A stretch of DNA of 64,000 bases from Aporhodopirellula sallentina SM41 (GTDB lineage: Bacteria; Planctomycetota; Planctomycetia; Pirellulales; Pirellulaceae): NCBI RefSeq assembly GCF_000346505.1, contig NZ_ANOH01000113.1, positions 17,204-81,203 of the forward strand, read 5' to 3'. Shown here in pieces: positions 8,992 to 19,300 of this stretch. Within the stretch, counting starts at the first letter, position 1, and the number at the start of each line of letters is the position of its first letter. The position numbers and the translations under genes were made by a program. The notes beneath the pieces are model-generated. The model was not told the origin of the DNA. It saw only the letters and a program-made list of their open reading frames with translations, and ran no database searches.

Positions 8992-10613
8992 TGAAACAAC
9001 TGTTGCTGCTGAAGCACCTGCTTGTCGTCCTTAATATGCTCGCATGCGCGGGCATGTGCAGTGCGGACGAACGCCCGAACATCGTGCTGATCATGGCCGA
9101 TGATATGGGGTATTCCGATATCAACTGCTACGGCGGTGCGATCAACACGCCCAACATTGACAAGCTTGCTGAGGGTGGGTTGAGGTTTACGCAGTTCTAC
9201 AACGCTGGGCGATGTTGCCCGACTCGTGCGTCGTTTCTGACCGGGCTTTACCCGCACGAAGCCGGTTTGGGGCACATGGTCTATGGCGACAAGGGCCCCG
9301 GCTATCATCCGTATCTGAACAAGCAGTGCGTCACGATTGCGGAAGTGCTTCGCGATGCGGGCTATCGAACCATGATGGCCGGCAAGTGGCACGTCGGTCA
9401 CAAGCAGGGACAGTGGCCGACTGATCGCGGCTTCGAGCATTTTTACGGCATCCACCTTCAAGTTGACAGTTACTTCAAGGTGCTGCCGGGATGTCCGGTC
9501 TATCACAACGAAAAGATGGTGGTCCCACCGACGACTTCTCCAGAAAACACGCTGCATCCGGATCAGGAGTGGTACACAACGGCTGTGTTCGCTGATTGGT
9601 CGTTGAAGTTTCTAGACGAAGCGGCCGAAGATGAACGACCGTTCTTTCTCTACACGGCGTTTAACTCGCCTCATTGGCCGTTGGAAGCACCGGACGAAAA
9701 CATTGCCAACTACGAAGGCAAGTACAACGAGGGATGGGACGTTCTGCGGGAACAGAAATTGGCACGGATGAAGGCCATGGGAATCGTATCTGCAGAGACC
9801 GAGCTTTCTCCATCCAACTGTCCCGAATGGAAATCGCTTCCTGAACCCGATCAAAAAGAACTCGCCTTTCGCCGCCAAATCTACGCCGCTCAGATTGAAC
9901 GCATGGACCAAAGCATCGGTCGCATCGTCGCGAAACTTCGTGAACTCGGAACGCTAGACAACACACTGCTGCTGTTTCTGTCAGACAACGGCTGCTGTGC
10001 CGAAGGCGGGATGTTCGGCTATCAGTGGAAGAAGAACACAAAGGCGAACTTCGCAGATTGGCGGAAGCAATCCGGACGATCCAGCAGCACGGGCGAAGCA
10101 TGGTCCAGCGCATCCAATACACCGTTTCGACTGCACAAACGCTGGGTTCACGAAGGCGGAATCGCGACGCCGCTAATCGCACATTGGCCCAAGGTCATCA
10201 CCGAGGGTGGAAAGTTATCCCAGCAAGTCGGCCATGTGGTGGATGTCATGGCAACCTGTGTCGACGTTGCTGAGGCAGATTACCCCGAGGAGATCGATAA
10301 CAGAGCGATCAAACCACTTGCCGGATCTTCGCTGTTGCCGAACCTGCGAGACCGATCGATCGAGGCCGACCGAACTCTGTTCTGGGAACACGAAAAGCAC
10401 GCCGCGATTCGCGTGGGTGATTGGAAGCTGGTGACGCTGAACGGAACCGACGAGGCCAAGTGGGAACTCTACGACATGAATCATGTCCGAACGGAATCCA
10501 ACAATGTGGCCGGCGAACAAGCGGAAAGAGTCAAACGATTAGCGAACCAGTGGACGACATGGGCTCAGCAAGCAAACGTACTTCCGTGGCCTCAAGATCG
10601 AACAACCAAGTAA
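8988..10613 (+). CDS. Arylsulfatase A-like sulfatase
   Basis: A 541-residue S1 sulfatase with a signal peptide (ending near CAGMCSADE), metal-binding Asp pair in MADDMGYSDINCYGG, the maturation motif CCPTR with formylglycine Cys76, the GKWHVG motif, TAFNSPHWPLEAP, and the late metal site LFLSDNGCCAEGG. All the catalytic landmarks I can check are intact. It overlaps the aldose epimerase gene by four bases and ends seven bases before the 1889-residue polyprotein, so the three are very probably one transcript. It resembles the proteins at 44079 (frameshifted) and 60154 in the CCP(T/S)R form of the motif and the HEGGI(A/S)TPLIVHWP-type segment. Substrate position unknown. Confidence 0.95.
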   Translation: MMKQLLLLKHLLVVLNMLACAGMCSADERPNIVLIMADDMGYSDINCYGGAINTPNIDKLAEGGLRFTQFYNAGRCCPTRASFLTGLYPHEAGLGHMVYGDKGPGYHPYLNKQCVTIAEVLRDAGYRTMMAGKWHVGHKQGQWPTDRGFEHFYGIHLQVDSYFKVLPGCPVYHNEKMVVPPTTSPENTLHPDQEWYTTAVFADWSLKFLDEAAEDERPFFLYTAFNSPHWPLEAPDENIANYEGKYNEGWDVLREQKLARMKAMGIVSAETELSPSNCPEWKSLPEPDQKELAFRRQIYAAQIERMDQSIGRIVAKLRELGTLDNTLLLFLSDNGCCAEGGMFGYQWKKNTKANFADWRKQSGRSSSTGEAWSSASNTPFRLHKRWVHEGGIATPLIAHWPKVITEGGKLSQQVGHVVDVMATCVDVAEADYPEEIDNRAIKPLAGSSLLPNLRDRSIEADRTLFWEHEKHAAIRVGDWKLVTLNGTDEAKWELYDMNHVRTESNNVAGEQAERVKRLANQWTTWAQQANVLPWPQDRTTK

Positions 10614-10620
10614 GACGAAA

Positions 10621-13600
10621 ATGAATTCAAATATAGAAAACTCAGCAAGCAGTAATGATGGCAGAGGTAACTTGACGCCATCAGATTTCTCGACACTTTT
10701 TGGTAAGCCGAAGCGTAAGCGTAAGCGAGGGGCCAGTTCTTCGTTGGAGGCTATTGCTCGCAAAGGCTTCAGGTTTCCGATTCGGGCTCTTGCTTTATCA
10801 ATGCTCGTCTTGCTGGCCGCAGCCTTCCCTGCCTTCGCAGCCGAACGTCCAAACGTGCTGTTGATTTTGGTCGATGATCTGAAGCCTGCAATCGGAGCCT
10901 ACGGCGACACATTGGCAAAGACGCCGAATATCGATCGGCTGGCAGCGAGCGGGATGCGATTTGACATGGCGTACTGCAATCAAGCCGTCTGCGCTCCCTC
11001 GCGGTTCACATTGATGCTCGGATCTCATTCAACCTCGACAGGACTGTACGGACTCGGAAGTCCATTGCGGCAGCTTGTCCCGAATGCGGTCACGATGCCG
11101 CAGTACTTTGCGAAACATGGTTATCGCACCGAGTCGCTCGGTAAAGTATTTCACATTGGCCATGGTAATCACGGTGACCCCGATTCATTCTCCGTTCCTC
11201 ACTTCAAAGAAAAAGTGATTGAGTACGCTGACCCCGCTTCAACTCCCGGAGGCAAGCTGACTCGTGAAGAAGCGATGTTTCAGAACGTGGAAGCACCGAA
11301 GGGCGGGATGAATTCGTTGCCTCGAGGAGCAGCTTTTGAGAGTCCTGACGTTGCCGACGAAGCTTATGCGGATGGTCGGGTTGCGGCGGAAGCCATTCGG
11401 CGTTTGCAAGCAGCCAAAGAACGCGACCGGCCATTCTTTATCGTCGCTGGATTCGCTCGGCCTCATTTGCCGTTCTCGGCTCCGAAAAAGTACTGGGACT
11501 TGTACAATACGGACGCGTTGAAGCTGGCCGCGAATCCCGACCTTCCAATCGATTCACCCAAGGTGGCTCACAAGCGTGGCGGCGAAATTCGTAATTACTT
11601 CCCAGTTCCGGATAAAAATGACCCCGCCGCGATCGACGAAACAACTGCACGCAAACTCATCCATGGATACTACGCCAGCACAAGCTTTGTGGATGCTCAG
11701 ATTGGCAAGATCCTTGACGAATTGGAGTCCTCTGGCCAGAGCGACAACACGATTGTCGTGCTTTGGGGCGACCATGGATTTCATCTCGGCGATCTGGGCA
11801 TCTGGACCAAACACACAAACTACGAACAAGCCAATCGCATTCCGATTCTGATCTCAGCGCCCGGCGTCACGAAGCCCGGTTCTTCGACGAAGCAACTCAC
11901 TGAAAGCGTCGACATCTTCCCAACGCTTGCGGAACTCGCAGGTCTTGACACCCCGATTGGTCCGCAACCGATCGACGGTTTGAGTCTTGTTCCGGTTTTG
12001 AAAGATCCGTCCGCTCGTGTTCGTGATCATGCTTATCATGCCTATCCAAATCAAAAACTCGGTCGCGCGATCCGGACCGAGCGATATCGAATGGTCGAGT
12101 GGCGAGCTTTTGGAGCGGCGGAAGATACAGCGGAATACGAACTCTATGACTACCAGAAAGATCCGTTAGAGCGACTGAATCTGGCCGCGACTCGGCCTGA
12201 AGTCGTCTCAAGGCTAAAAGAAATGCTGGCCAAATACCCGAATCCAGTCCCACGTGGAAAAAGAAGGAAGCCGGCAAAGAAAACGGTCGAGAAGCAGCTG
12301 ACAATCCAAAAGTCGAACAACGCCCCAAACTTCGTGTTCATCCTCACTGACGATCAAGGCTGGACCGGTTTGAGCGTTCCGATGGACAAGTCGCGTACAA
12401 ACTCGCAAAGCGACTACTACCAAACTCCCAACATTGCTCGACTGGCAAAGTCCGGGATGCGATTCTCGCGAGGCTATTCACCGGCACCGAATTGTTCGCC
12501 ATCACGGTACGCCAACCTCACTGGCAAGACCTGTGCACGGTTGTCGTTCACCGACATCGTTGGTCGCGGGCATGTCATAGATCTTAAGGGGAAACAGAAG
12601 CTGCGTCCCGGCGGCAAAGGAACGCGGGAGATTCTGGCAGCGGACATCACCATACCGGAATTGCTGAAGACACTTCCCGTCGGTTACCGGACGGCTCATT
12701 TGGGAAAATGGCATTTGAAAGGAGGCGGGCCGGAAGCACATGGTTTCGACGTTTCTGATGGTGCAACAGGCAACAAAGAAGGCAGCAAAGGTCCCGCCGT
12801 AAAGAGCGATCCCAAACTAGCTTTCTCGATCACGTCACGAGCCAACGCGTTCATGGAGGCGTCCGTTGCCGACGGCAAACCATTCTATTGCCAAGTCTCT
12901 CACTATGCGGTGCACCAGAAGATTCAGCATCGCGCGGAGACACTGAAGAAGACTCAGGGATGGAAGTCAGGCAAAGCCCATAGCGATCCGGCTTACGCCG
13001 CGATGGTAGCCGATCTTGATGAGGCGGTCGGTCAGTTGCTGAATAAGATCGAAGACCTTGGCATCGGAGACAATACCTACATCATCTACCAAGCCGACAA
13101 CGGCAGCCCCAAATTTCTTTCCGAGAGCCCACCATTACGGAGGTATAAACCCGAAATCTGGGATGGCGGCGTTCGTGTGCCGACCTTCCTGAGCGGTCCC
13201 GGTATCGCAGCCGATTCCCAGTGTGATCATCCGGTCATGGGAATCGACATCCTGCCGACGATCTGGGAACTTGCCGGCGGCGATGCCGAACAATTGCCTG
13301 AAGACATTGACGGGGGCTCCATCGTTCGGACGGTCAAAGCAATCAGTGAGAAGGCAGTTGCAAGTCCCAACATTGAGAGAACCGGTGAACTGGTTGTCCA
13401 TTCGCCGCACTACGTCCTCACGAAGGACCTCGCCAAGAACCAACGCCCATCCTCGGCAATCTTCGACGGCAAGTGGAAGCTTGTGGCGTGGTACGAGACA
13501 GGTGAAGTTCAACTATTCGACCTCGATGCAGACATCTCCGAATCGACCGATGTCAGCAAACAGCATCCCGAGGTGAAACATGATCTCTGGACACGGCTTC

Positions 13601-16290
13601 GCGACTACTTGGCAAACACGAACGCGAGGCTACCGACGCTGGATCCGTTACACGAAAGTAATCCGGGCAAAGATGGTGACGCGGACAACGATGGTCTTCC
13701 CGATGAATGGGAGTTCCGCCAACTGCTGACGCATGTTCTCGGTCCAGAGGACGATTCAGATCAGGACGACAAGAGCAACCTTGCCGAGTTCAAAGCTAAG
13801 TCGGATCCGCTGGTGGCCAAACAACAACTGCAAACTGGATCCGCCGCATCGGCTCAAAAATCGAAGTCGTTTTCGCAACTTTCGGCTCGGTCGAGTGCAG
13901 AGATTCCTTACCCCATCCAGCTCGTCCACGAAGTGGAGTTAGCCCCCAAAGACTTCTGGCATCGACGTGTTGAGACCAATCACCAAGTGACCGTTTGGCA
14001 TAACTTCCAGCAATGCGAAATCACCGGTCGGCTTAACAACTTTCGCAAAGCAGCGGGTGAGAAGCCCGGCTTCTACGAGGGGCTGCGATTCAACGACTCA
14101 GACGTTCACAAGATCGTTGAAGGGGCAGCTCGCATTCTGGCGGTGAATGACGATCCAAAGCTCGATGAGTATCTGGACAAGCTGATCGCGACGATGGCGA
14201 AGGCTCAGGAGGACAACGGCTACCTCTACACCGTGATGCAAGTTCCTCACAATCCAAATCAGAGGCCAGTCAAAGGCGTGGTCTTCGGCGAACGCTGGCT
14301 GCACGAACAGGAGAGTCATGAAACCTATGCGATGGGACACCTCATCGAGGCTGGTGCAGTTCATTACGAAGCCACCGGAAAGCGCAACCTGCTCGACATT
14401 GCTATTAAGGCAGCAGACTGTCTGGACAAAGCGTTTGGGCCCGGCAAACTGGAGTTGCCTCCCGGTCACCAGCAGATTGAAATCGGCCTGGCAAAACTCG
14501 CAGCCGTCACAGGAGAAGAACGCTACACCCGCCTTGCGAAGTTTTTTCTGGAACAACGGGGGCGGCGATCGGATGACCGCCGTCAAACTTGGGGCGTGTA
14601 TTTCCAAGACCATCTTCCTGTCACCCAGCAGGCTGAAGCCGTTGGGCACTCCGTTCGCGCGGCATATCAATACATGGCGATGGCCGATCTGGCGGTACTC
14701 ACGGACGATGACGACTATCGCGACGCGCTTCACGATCTCTGGGAGAACGTAGCAAAGAGGAAACTGTATTTGACAGGCGGCATTGGCGGTGGCTCAGGCG
14801 AAGGATTCTCCGGGGAGTATCAGCTTCCCAACTTTCGCGCTTACAACGAAACCTGCTCGTCCATCGCCAACATACTTTGGCACCGTCGCATGTTTCAGTT
14901 GGAAGGCGATGCGAAGTATATCGATATCCTAGAACGCTGTCTTTACAACTCGTTCCTGTCTGGAGTAGGGATGGACGGCGACACGTTCTTCTATCCCAAC
15001 AAGCTCACTTCGGTCACCGGTCACCGGCGTTCTGCATGGTTCAATTGTGCCTGTTGTCCGCCGAACGTGACTCGATTTCTTCCCCAGATCCCTTCGCTTA
15101 TGTACGCGAAGAGTGACGACACTCTGTTCGTCAATCTGTTTGGATCAAACAACGCTTATTTCGCACTCGCCAACCAGACAGTCAAAGTTGAGCAATATTC
15201 CAATTACCCCTGGGACGGGAACATTCAGCTCACGGTGCGACCTGCTGAACAGTCCGCGTTCAAATTGGCGTTGCGCATTCCAGGTTGGCTGAAGGTGCCA
15301 TTTCCATCGGATCTTTACCGCTACGCCAATGACACCAAAACTGCTCCCCAGATTCAGGTTAATGGCGATCCGGTCGAGTTCTCAGAGAACAACGGTTATG
15401 CGGTTATCACGCGCATCTGGCAGCCCGGAGACAAGATTGAACTCTCGCTTCCGATGACGGTTCGTCGCGTACTCGCTCATCCGAACGTCGCGGCAACTCG
15501 AGATCGTGTGGCTCTGATGCGAGGTCCAATCGTGTATGCGGCAGAGGGCCCTGACAATGATGGCAAGGTTCACTCGTTGACCGTCCCCGACGAAGCGGCA
15601 TTCACTGCAGAGTTCAGGGACAACCTGCTTGGTGGCGTCAATACGCTCATCGGGACGGTCAAAACTGTTGCGCGTTCTGGAAGCGAACTAAAGCAATCGG
15701 ACCACCAGCTTACCGCGATCCCTTACTACGCATGGGCACATCGCGGCGCTGCTCCAATGCGAGTCTGGCTGGCCGCCGAACCAAAGTCCGCATGGCCGTG
15801 TCAATCAGAGATGGCATATAGCCGAGCCAATGTCACTTCGTCGGGCAAGAATCCTTGGACTTCAGCTTCCTCTGCCAATGACCAGATTTTTGCCCCGGTA
15901 TCTGGCGACAATGAAACGCCACGGTTCCTGTGGGACAAAACCTCCACGGCGCCAATCGGTGCGGAAGAGTTGGCAGGAACCGCAAAAGCCGACAGTCAGA
16001 CCGGCGGCGTCCGTTGGATTCAGTACGACTTTGACGAGCCGGTTGAGATTTCTTCAACGGCTGTCTACTGGGTGACCGGTGGAAACGGGAACTGGGCGTT
16101 GCCACAGCAGTGTCGTCTGCTCTGCAAAAGAGATGGCGAGTGGCAGCAGGTAGACGCTGAACTGCCTCAGCCTAAAGCAGACATGTTGCAAAAAGCCGAA
16201 TTTACTCGCCTCACTACGACATCTGTTCGTTTAGAGGTCGTTCCTCAGATAGGCAAGACTGCCGGCATCATGGAATGGGTCGTTGACTGA
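10621..16290 (+). CDS. Three-module polyprotein: sulfatase - sulfatase - GH127 beta-L-arabinofuranosidase-like
   Basis: One uninterrupted frame of 1889 residues. Residues 1-70 are an unusually long basic leader with KRKRKRG before a signal helix. Sulfatase 1 spans about 75-545 (VDDLK at 84-87, CAPSR at Cys124, WGDHGFHLG near 381). A basic linker with KRRKPAKK leads to sulfatase 2, about 565-1000 (TDDQGW at 576, CSPSR at Cys625, QADNGSP near 825). An Asp-rich calcium-type linker (DGDADNDGLPDEWE) follows near 1018. The GH127 module starts near 1094; Glu1410 and Cys1412 (ETC) and Cys1478-Cys1479 (CACCPPN) match the zinc ligands and nucleophilic Cys of this family, and Glu1394 lies at the spacing of the acid/base. 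The last 150 residues look like a discoidin-type sugar-binding domain. All three active sites look intact, so it could desulfate and remove arabinofuranose in one particle. In frame with no stop between modules; each module is normally a separate protein. Confidence 0.9.
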   Translation: MNSNIENSASSNDGRGNLTPSDFSTLFGKPKRKRKRGASSSLEAIARKGFRFPIRALALSMLVLLAAAFPAFAAERPNVLLILVDDLKPAIGAYGDTLAKTPNIDRLAASGMRFDMAYCNQAVCAPSRFTLMLGSHSTSTGLYGLGSPLRQLVPNAVTMPQYFAKHGYRTESLGKVFHIGHGNHGDPDSFSVPHFKEKVIEYADPASTPGGKLTREEAMFQNVEAPKGGMNSLPRGAAFESPDVADEAYADGRVAAEAIRRLQAAKERDRPFFIVAGFARPHLPFSAPKKYWDLYNTDALKLAANPDLPIDSPKVAHKRGGEIRNYFPVPDKNDPAAIDETTARKLIHGYYASTSFVDAQIGKILDELESSGQSDNTIVVLWGDHGFHLGDLGIWTKHTNYEQANRIPILISAPGVTKPGSSTKQLTESVDIFPTLAELAGLDTPIGPQPIDGLSLVPVLKDPSARVRDHAYHAYPNQKLGRAIRTERYRMVEWRAFGAAEDTAEYELYDYQKDPLERLNLAATRPEVVSRLKEMLAKYPNPVPRGKRRKPAKKTVEKQLTIQKSNNAPNFVFILTDDQGWTGLSVPMDKSRTNSQSDYYQTPNIARLAKSGMRFSRGYSPAPNCSPSRYANLTGKTCARLSFTDIVGRGHVIDLKGKQKLRPGGKGTREILAADITIPELLKTLPVGYRTAHLGKWHLKGGGPEAHGFDVSDGATGNKEGSKGPAVKSDPKLAFSITSRANAFMEASVADGKPFYCQVSHYAVHQKIQHRAETLKKTQGWKSGKAHSDPAYAAMVADLDEAVGQLLNKIEDLGIGDNTYIIYQADNGSPKFLSESPPLRRYKPEIWDGGVRVPTFLSGPGIAADSQCDHPVMGIDILPTIWELAGGDAEQLPEDIDGGSIVRTVKAISEKAVASPNIERTGELVVHSPHYVLTKDLAKNQRPSSAIFDGKWKLVAWYETGEVQLFDLDADISESTDVSKQHPEVKHDLWTRLRDYLANTNARLPTLDPLHESNPGKDGDADNDGLPDEWEFRQLLTHVLGPEDDSDQDDKSNLAEFKAKSDPLVAKQQLQTGSAASAQKSKSFSQLSARSSAEIPYPIQLVHEVELAPKDFWHRRVETNHQVTVWHNFQQCEITGRLNNFRKAAGEKPGFYEGLRFNDSDVHKIVEGAARILAVNDDPKLDEYLDKLIATMAKAQEDNGYLYTVMQVPHNPNQRPVKGVVFGERWLHEQESHETYAMGHLIEAGAVHYEATGKRNLLDIAIKAADCLDKAFGPGKLELPPGHQQIEIGLAKLAAVTGEERYTRLAKFFLEQRGRRSDDRRQTWGVYFQDHLPVTQQAEAVGHSVRAAYQYMAMADLAVLTDDDDYRDALHDLWENVAKRKLYLTGGIGGGSGEGFSGEYQLPNFRAYNETCSSIANILWHRRMFQLEGDAKYIDILERCLYNSFLSGVGMDGDTFFYPNKLTSVTGHRRSAWFNCACCPPNVTRFLPQIPSLMYAKSDDTLFVNLFGSNNAYFALANQTVKVEQYSNYPWDGNIQLTVRPAEQSAFKLALRIPGWLKVPFPSDLYRYANDTKTAPQIQVNGDPVEFSENNGYAVITRIWQPGDKIELSLPMTVRRVLAHPNVAATRDRVALMRGPIVYAAEGPDNDGKVHSLTVPDEAAFTAEFRDNLLGGVNTLIGTVKTVARSGSELKQSDHQLTAIPYYAWAHRGAAPMRVWLAAEPKSAWPCQSEMAYSRANVTSSGKNPWTSASSANDQIFAPVSGDNETPRFLWDKTSTAPIGAEELAGTAKADSQTGGVRWIQYDFDEPVEISSTAVYWVTGGNGNWALPQQCRLLCKRDGEWQQVDAELPQPKADMLQKAEFTRLTTTSVRLEVVPQIGKTAGIMEWVVD
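10708..10730 (+). repeat. Dispersed palindrome, single arm (copy A), inside coding sequence
   Basis: CCGAAGCGTAAG followed by CGTAAGCGAGG: one arm of the repeat also seen at 43973-44027 and 48304-48357, with a 6-base internal duplication. It is read in frame as the KRKRKRG stretch of the long leader of the 1889-residue polyprotein. The partner arm is missing. Confidence 0.55.
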
Positions 16291-16344
16291 CCCAATCGAA
16301 CCAGTAACACAACTTGAAAGACAATCAACATCCTGAGATCAAAC

Positions 16345-19300
16345 ATGCGAACATTACCTTCTATCATCGCGGCATTCGTCTGCTTAGGGCTGTCCACATC
16401 TGGCTGGACACAAGAAATCGTCGACGACTGGCGATACACTCTTCGACGTCCTGCGAACGAGTGGCGTCAAGTCAATTTTGACGACTCGGAGTGGACGAAG
16501 GGCACTGGCGGTTTTGGAACATACGGAACTCCCGGCGCGCGAGTTGGTACGACTTGGGCGACGAACAGTATCTGGCTGCGTAAATCGTTTGAATTGACTT
16601 CAATTCCTGCGAACCCCGCTCTGCTGATGCACCATGATGAAGACGCCGACATCTATATCAACGGAAAGCAGGTCGGCAATGTCGCAGGGTATACGTCAAA
16701 GTATGTCGTCATTCCGATCGACAATGAAGAGCGCGGCGTCTTGAAGACCGGCAATAACACCATGGCCGTCCACTGCAAGCAAACCACTGGCGGGCAATTC
16801 ATTGATGTGCACTTGATCGACGCAGGCAGTGTGCCTGAGCTTCCCAAGCCAAAACGCAGCACGAAGCCATTTTTGTCGGAGTTGATTACCAAATGGGGAG
16901 CCGAAGTGACTCCTGAAAACGCGTGGACCGAGTACCCACGTCCCCTCATGCGGCGAGACAACTGGACGAACCTCAATGGCAACTGGGATTACGCCGTCAC
17001 TCCGATCGATGTCCAAGAAAAGCCTACGGATTGGTCGGGCAAGATCCTTGTTCCTTATAGCCTTGAATCTAAACTCGGCGGTGTGCAGCGACTGCTGGAT
17101 GCAAGTGAAGCGCTTTGGTACCATAGGTCGTTCCGTCTCGAAGAGAAATCGGCAGGCAGAAGTTGGTTACTGAACTTTGAGGCCGTGGACTACCGATGCG
17201 AAGTCATCGTCAACGGCAAGTCGGTTGGCACACACACCGGTGGCAATACACCCTTCTCGCTCGATATTTCCGACGCGATCAGCGAAGGCGACAATGAACT
17301 GGTCGTTCGCGTCGAAGATGCAACCGAAGCATTTCAGCTTCGCGGCAAACAGGTCATCAACGCACGTGGCATCTGGTACACTCAGGTGTCCGGTATTTGG
17401 CAGACGGTGTGGCTGGAAGAAGCCGCTGGCGATCACATCGATGATTTGAAGATCAGCACTTCAGCCAAAGAAGGTTCGATTACCGTTGAAACGAAAACGG
17501 TTTCCAACAAAACCGTCGAGGTCGTTGTCAAAGATGGTGAAACCACGGTCGCAACGGTCAAGGGTGGAACGACAACGACGCTCAAGCTAGATGGTGCCAA
17601 GCTTTGGACGCCGGCGAATCCTCATCTATATGACATCACCGTCAATTTGCTCGACGAAAGCGGACAGGTGGTTGATTCAGTCGACTCATACGCAGGCATT
17701 CGTGATGTCGGCAAAGTCAAAGATGCCGATGGTCATTGGCGATTCACACTCAACGGCGAAGTCGTCTTTCACTGGGGACCGCTCGATCAAGGCTGGTGGC
17801 CGGATGGATTGCTGACGCCGCCATCGGACGAAGCGATGCTGTTCGACATTGAATGGCTAAAGTCGGCTGGATTCAACATGATTCGCAAGCACATCAAGGT
17901 CGAGCCGCGACGGTACTACTACCACTGCGATCGCTTGGGCATGATGGTTTGGCAGGATCAGGTCAGCGGAGGAATTGGACGCAACAATGGCTGGCCGGCT
18001 TGGACACGACTGATGCCCAATCCTGTTGACGCGATGTGGCCGCCCAAGCAGCACAAACAGTTCATGGCGGAGCTGGAAGAAATGATTGGCTCGCTGGAAA
18101 GTCATCCGTCGATCGTTTGCTGGGTACCATTCAACGAAGCATGGGGTCAGCATCAGACGGTGAAAGTTGGCAAGTGGACTTCGCGGCGCGATCCCTCACG
18201 ACTGGTCAACGTCGCCAGCGGAGGCAACTTCTGGCCGGCTGGCGATATCGTCGACGAACATCGTTACCCGCATCCGGGATTCCCGTTCGATCTGAACACC
18301 AACGGTCGCTTCGACGACTACATCAAGGTCATGGGCGAATTTGGTGGGCATGGCTACCCGGTGAAGGGGCATCTATGGGACGCCAACCGACGCAACTGGG
18401 GTTACGGTGGACTCCCGCAAAACGAGGAAGAATACAAAGAACGATATGCAACATCGCTCAGGATGCTGAATGAACTTCGCGGCAAAGGTATTGCAGCCGG
18501 CGTTTACACTCAGACGACCGATGTCGAAGGAGAGATTAACGGCTTGATGACCTATGACCGCAAGGTGATCAAGATTCCGGCGAAGGACTTGGCCGTGCTT
18601 CATCAGGTGCTATTTACAGAAACTCCGCAGCAAGCCGCGAAGGCTGACCAGTTTCCTAGAGAGGCCTTGCGCGAAGTTCCCACGAATCGCAAACCTGCGC
18701 CTGTGATGAGCGCGGAGACAATCCTAGCTGGCTTAGAATCACACGACAAAGCTCTGTACATCAAAGCGGGTTGGATTCGCGATCCCTACATCACGACAGG
18801 GCCAGACGATTTCTATTACCTCACTGGCACTCAGCCCAAAGAAGGCGATCCTCGCGAAGCGAAGAATCCGTACAACATTGGACTTGGCGATGCGAGCATC
18901 GTTGGCGATCAGGTTCGACTTTGGCGCAGCAAGGATTTGATCAACTGGGAATCGCTCGGTCCGATCTTCACGGTTGACGATACGATGAAGGCGAAAAGCG
19001 GAAAGAAGATTCCAAAACGATTGATCTGGGCACCGGAAGTCCACTGGCTTGCTGACAAAGGTCGGTGGGCGTTGGTGCATTGCCCGGGGATGCACTCTAG
19101 CCTCGCGTTTACTGAAGGCAAGGAATTGCGTGCACCGTGGACGCATCCCATGAACGGCGCGATGGGTAAGCGGCACGATCCCTCTATCTTTACCGACGAC
19201 GATGGCAAGCGTTACCTGCTATGGGCCAATACGTCGATCGCGCCGCTTAGCGATGACCTGACCGGCTACACCGCCAAACCGGTTCGCATCGATCCTGCCG

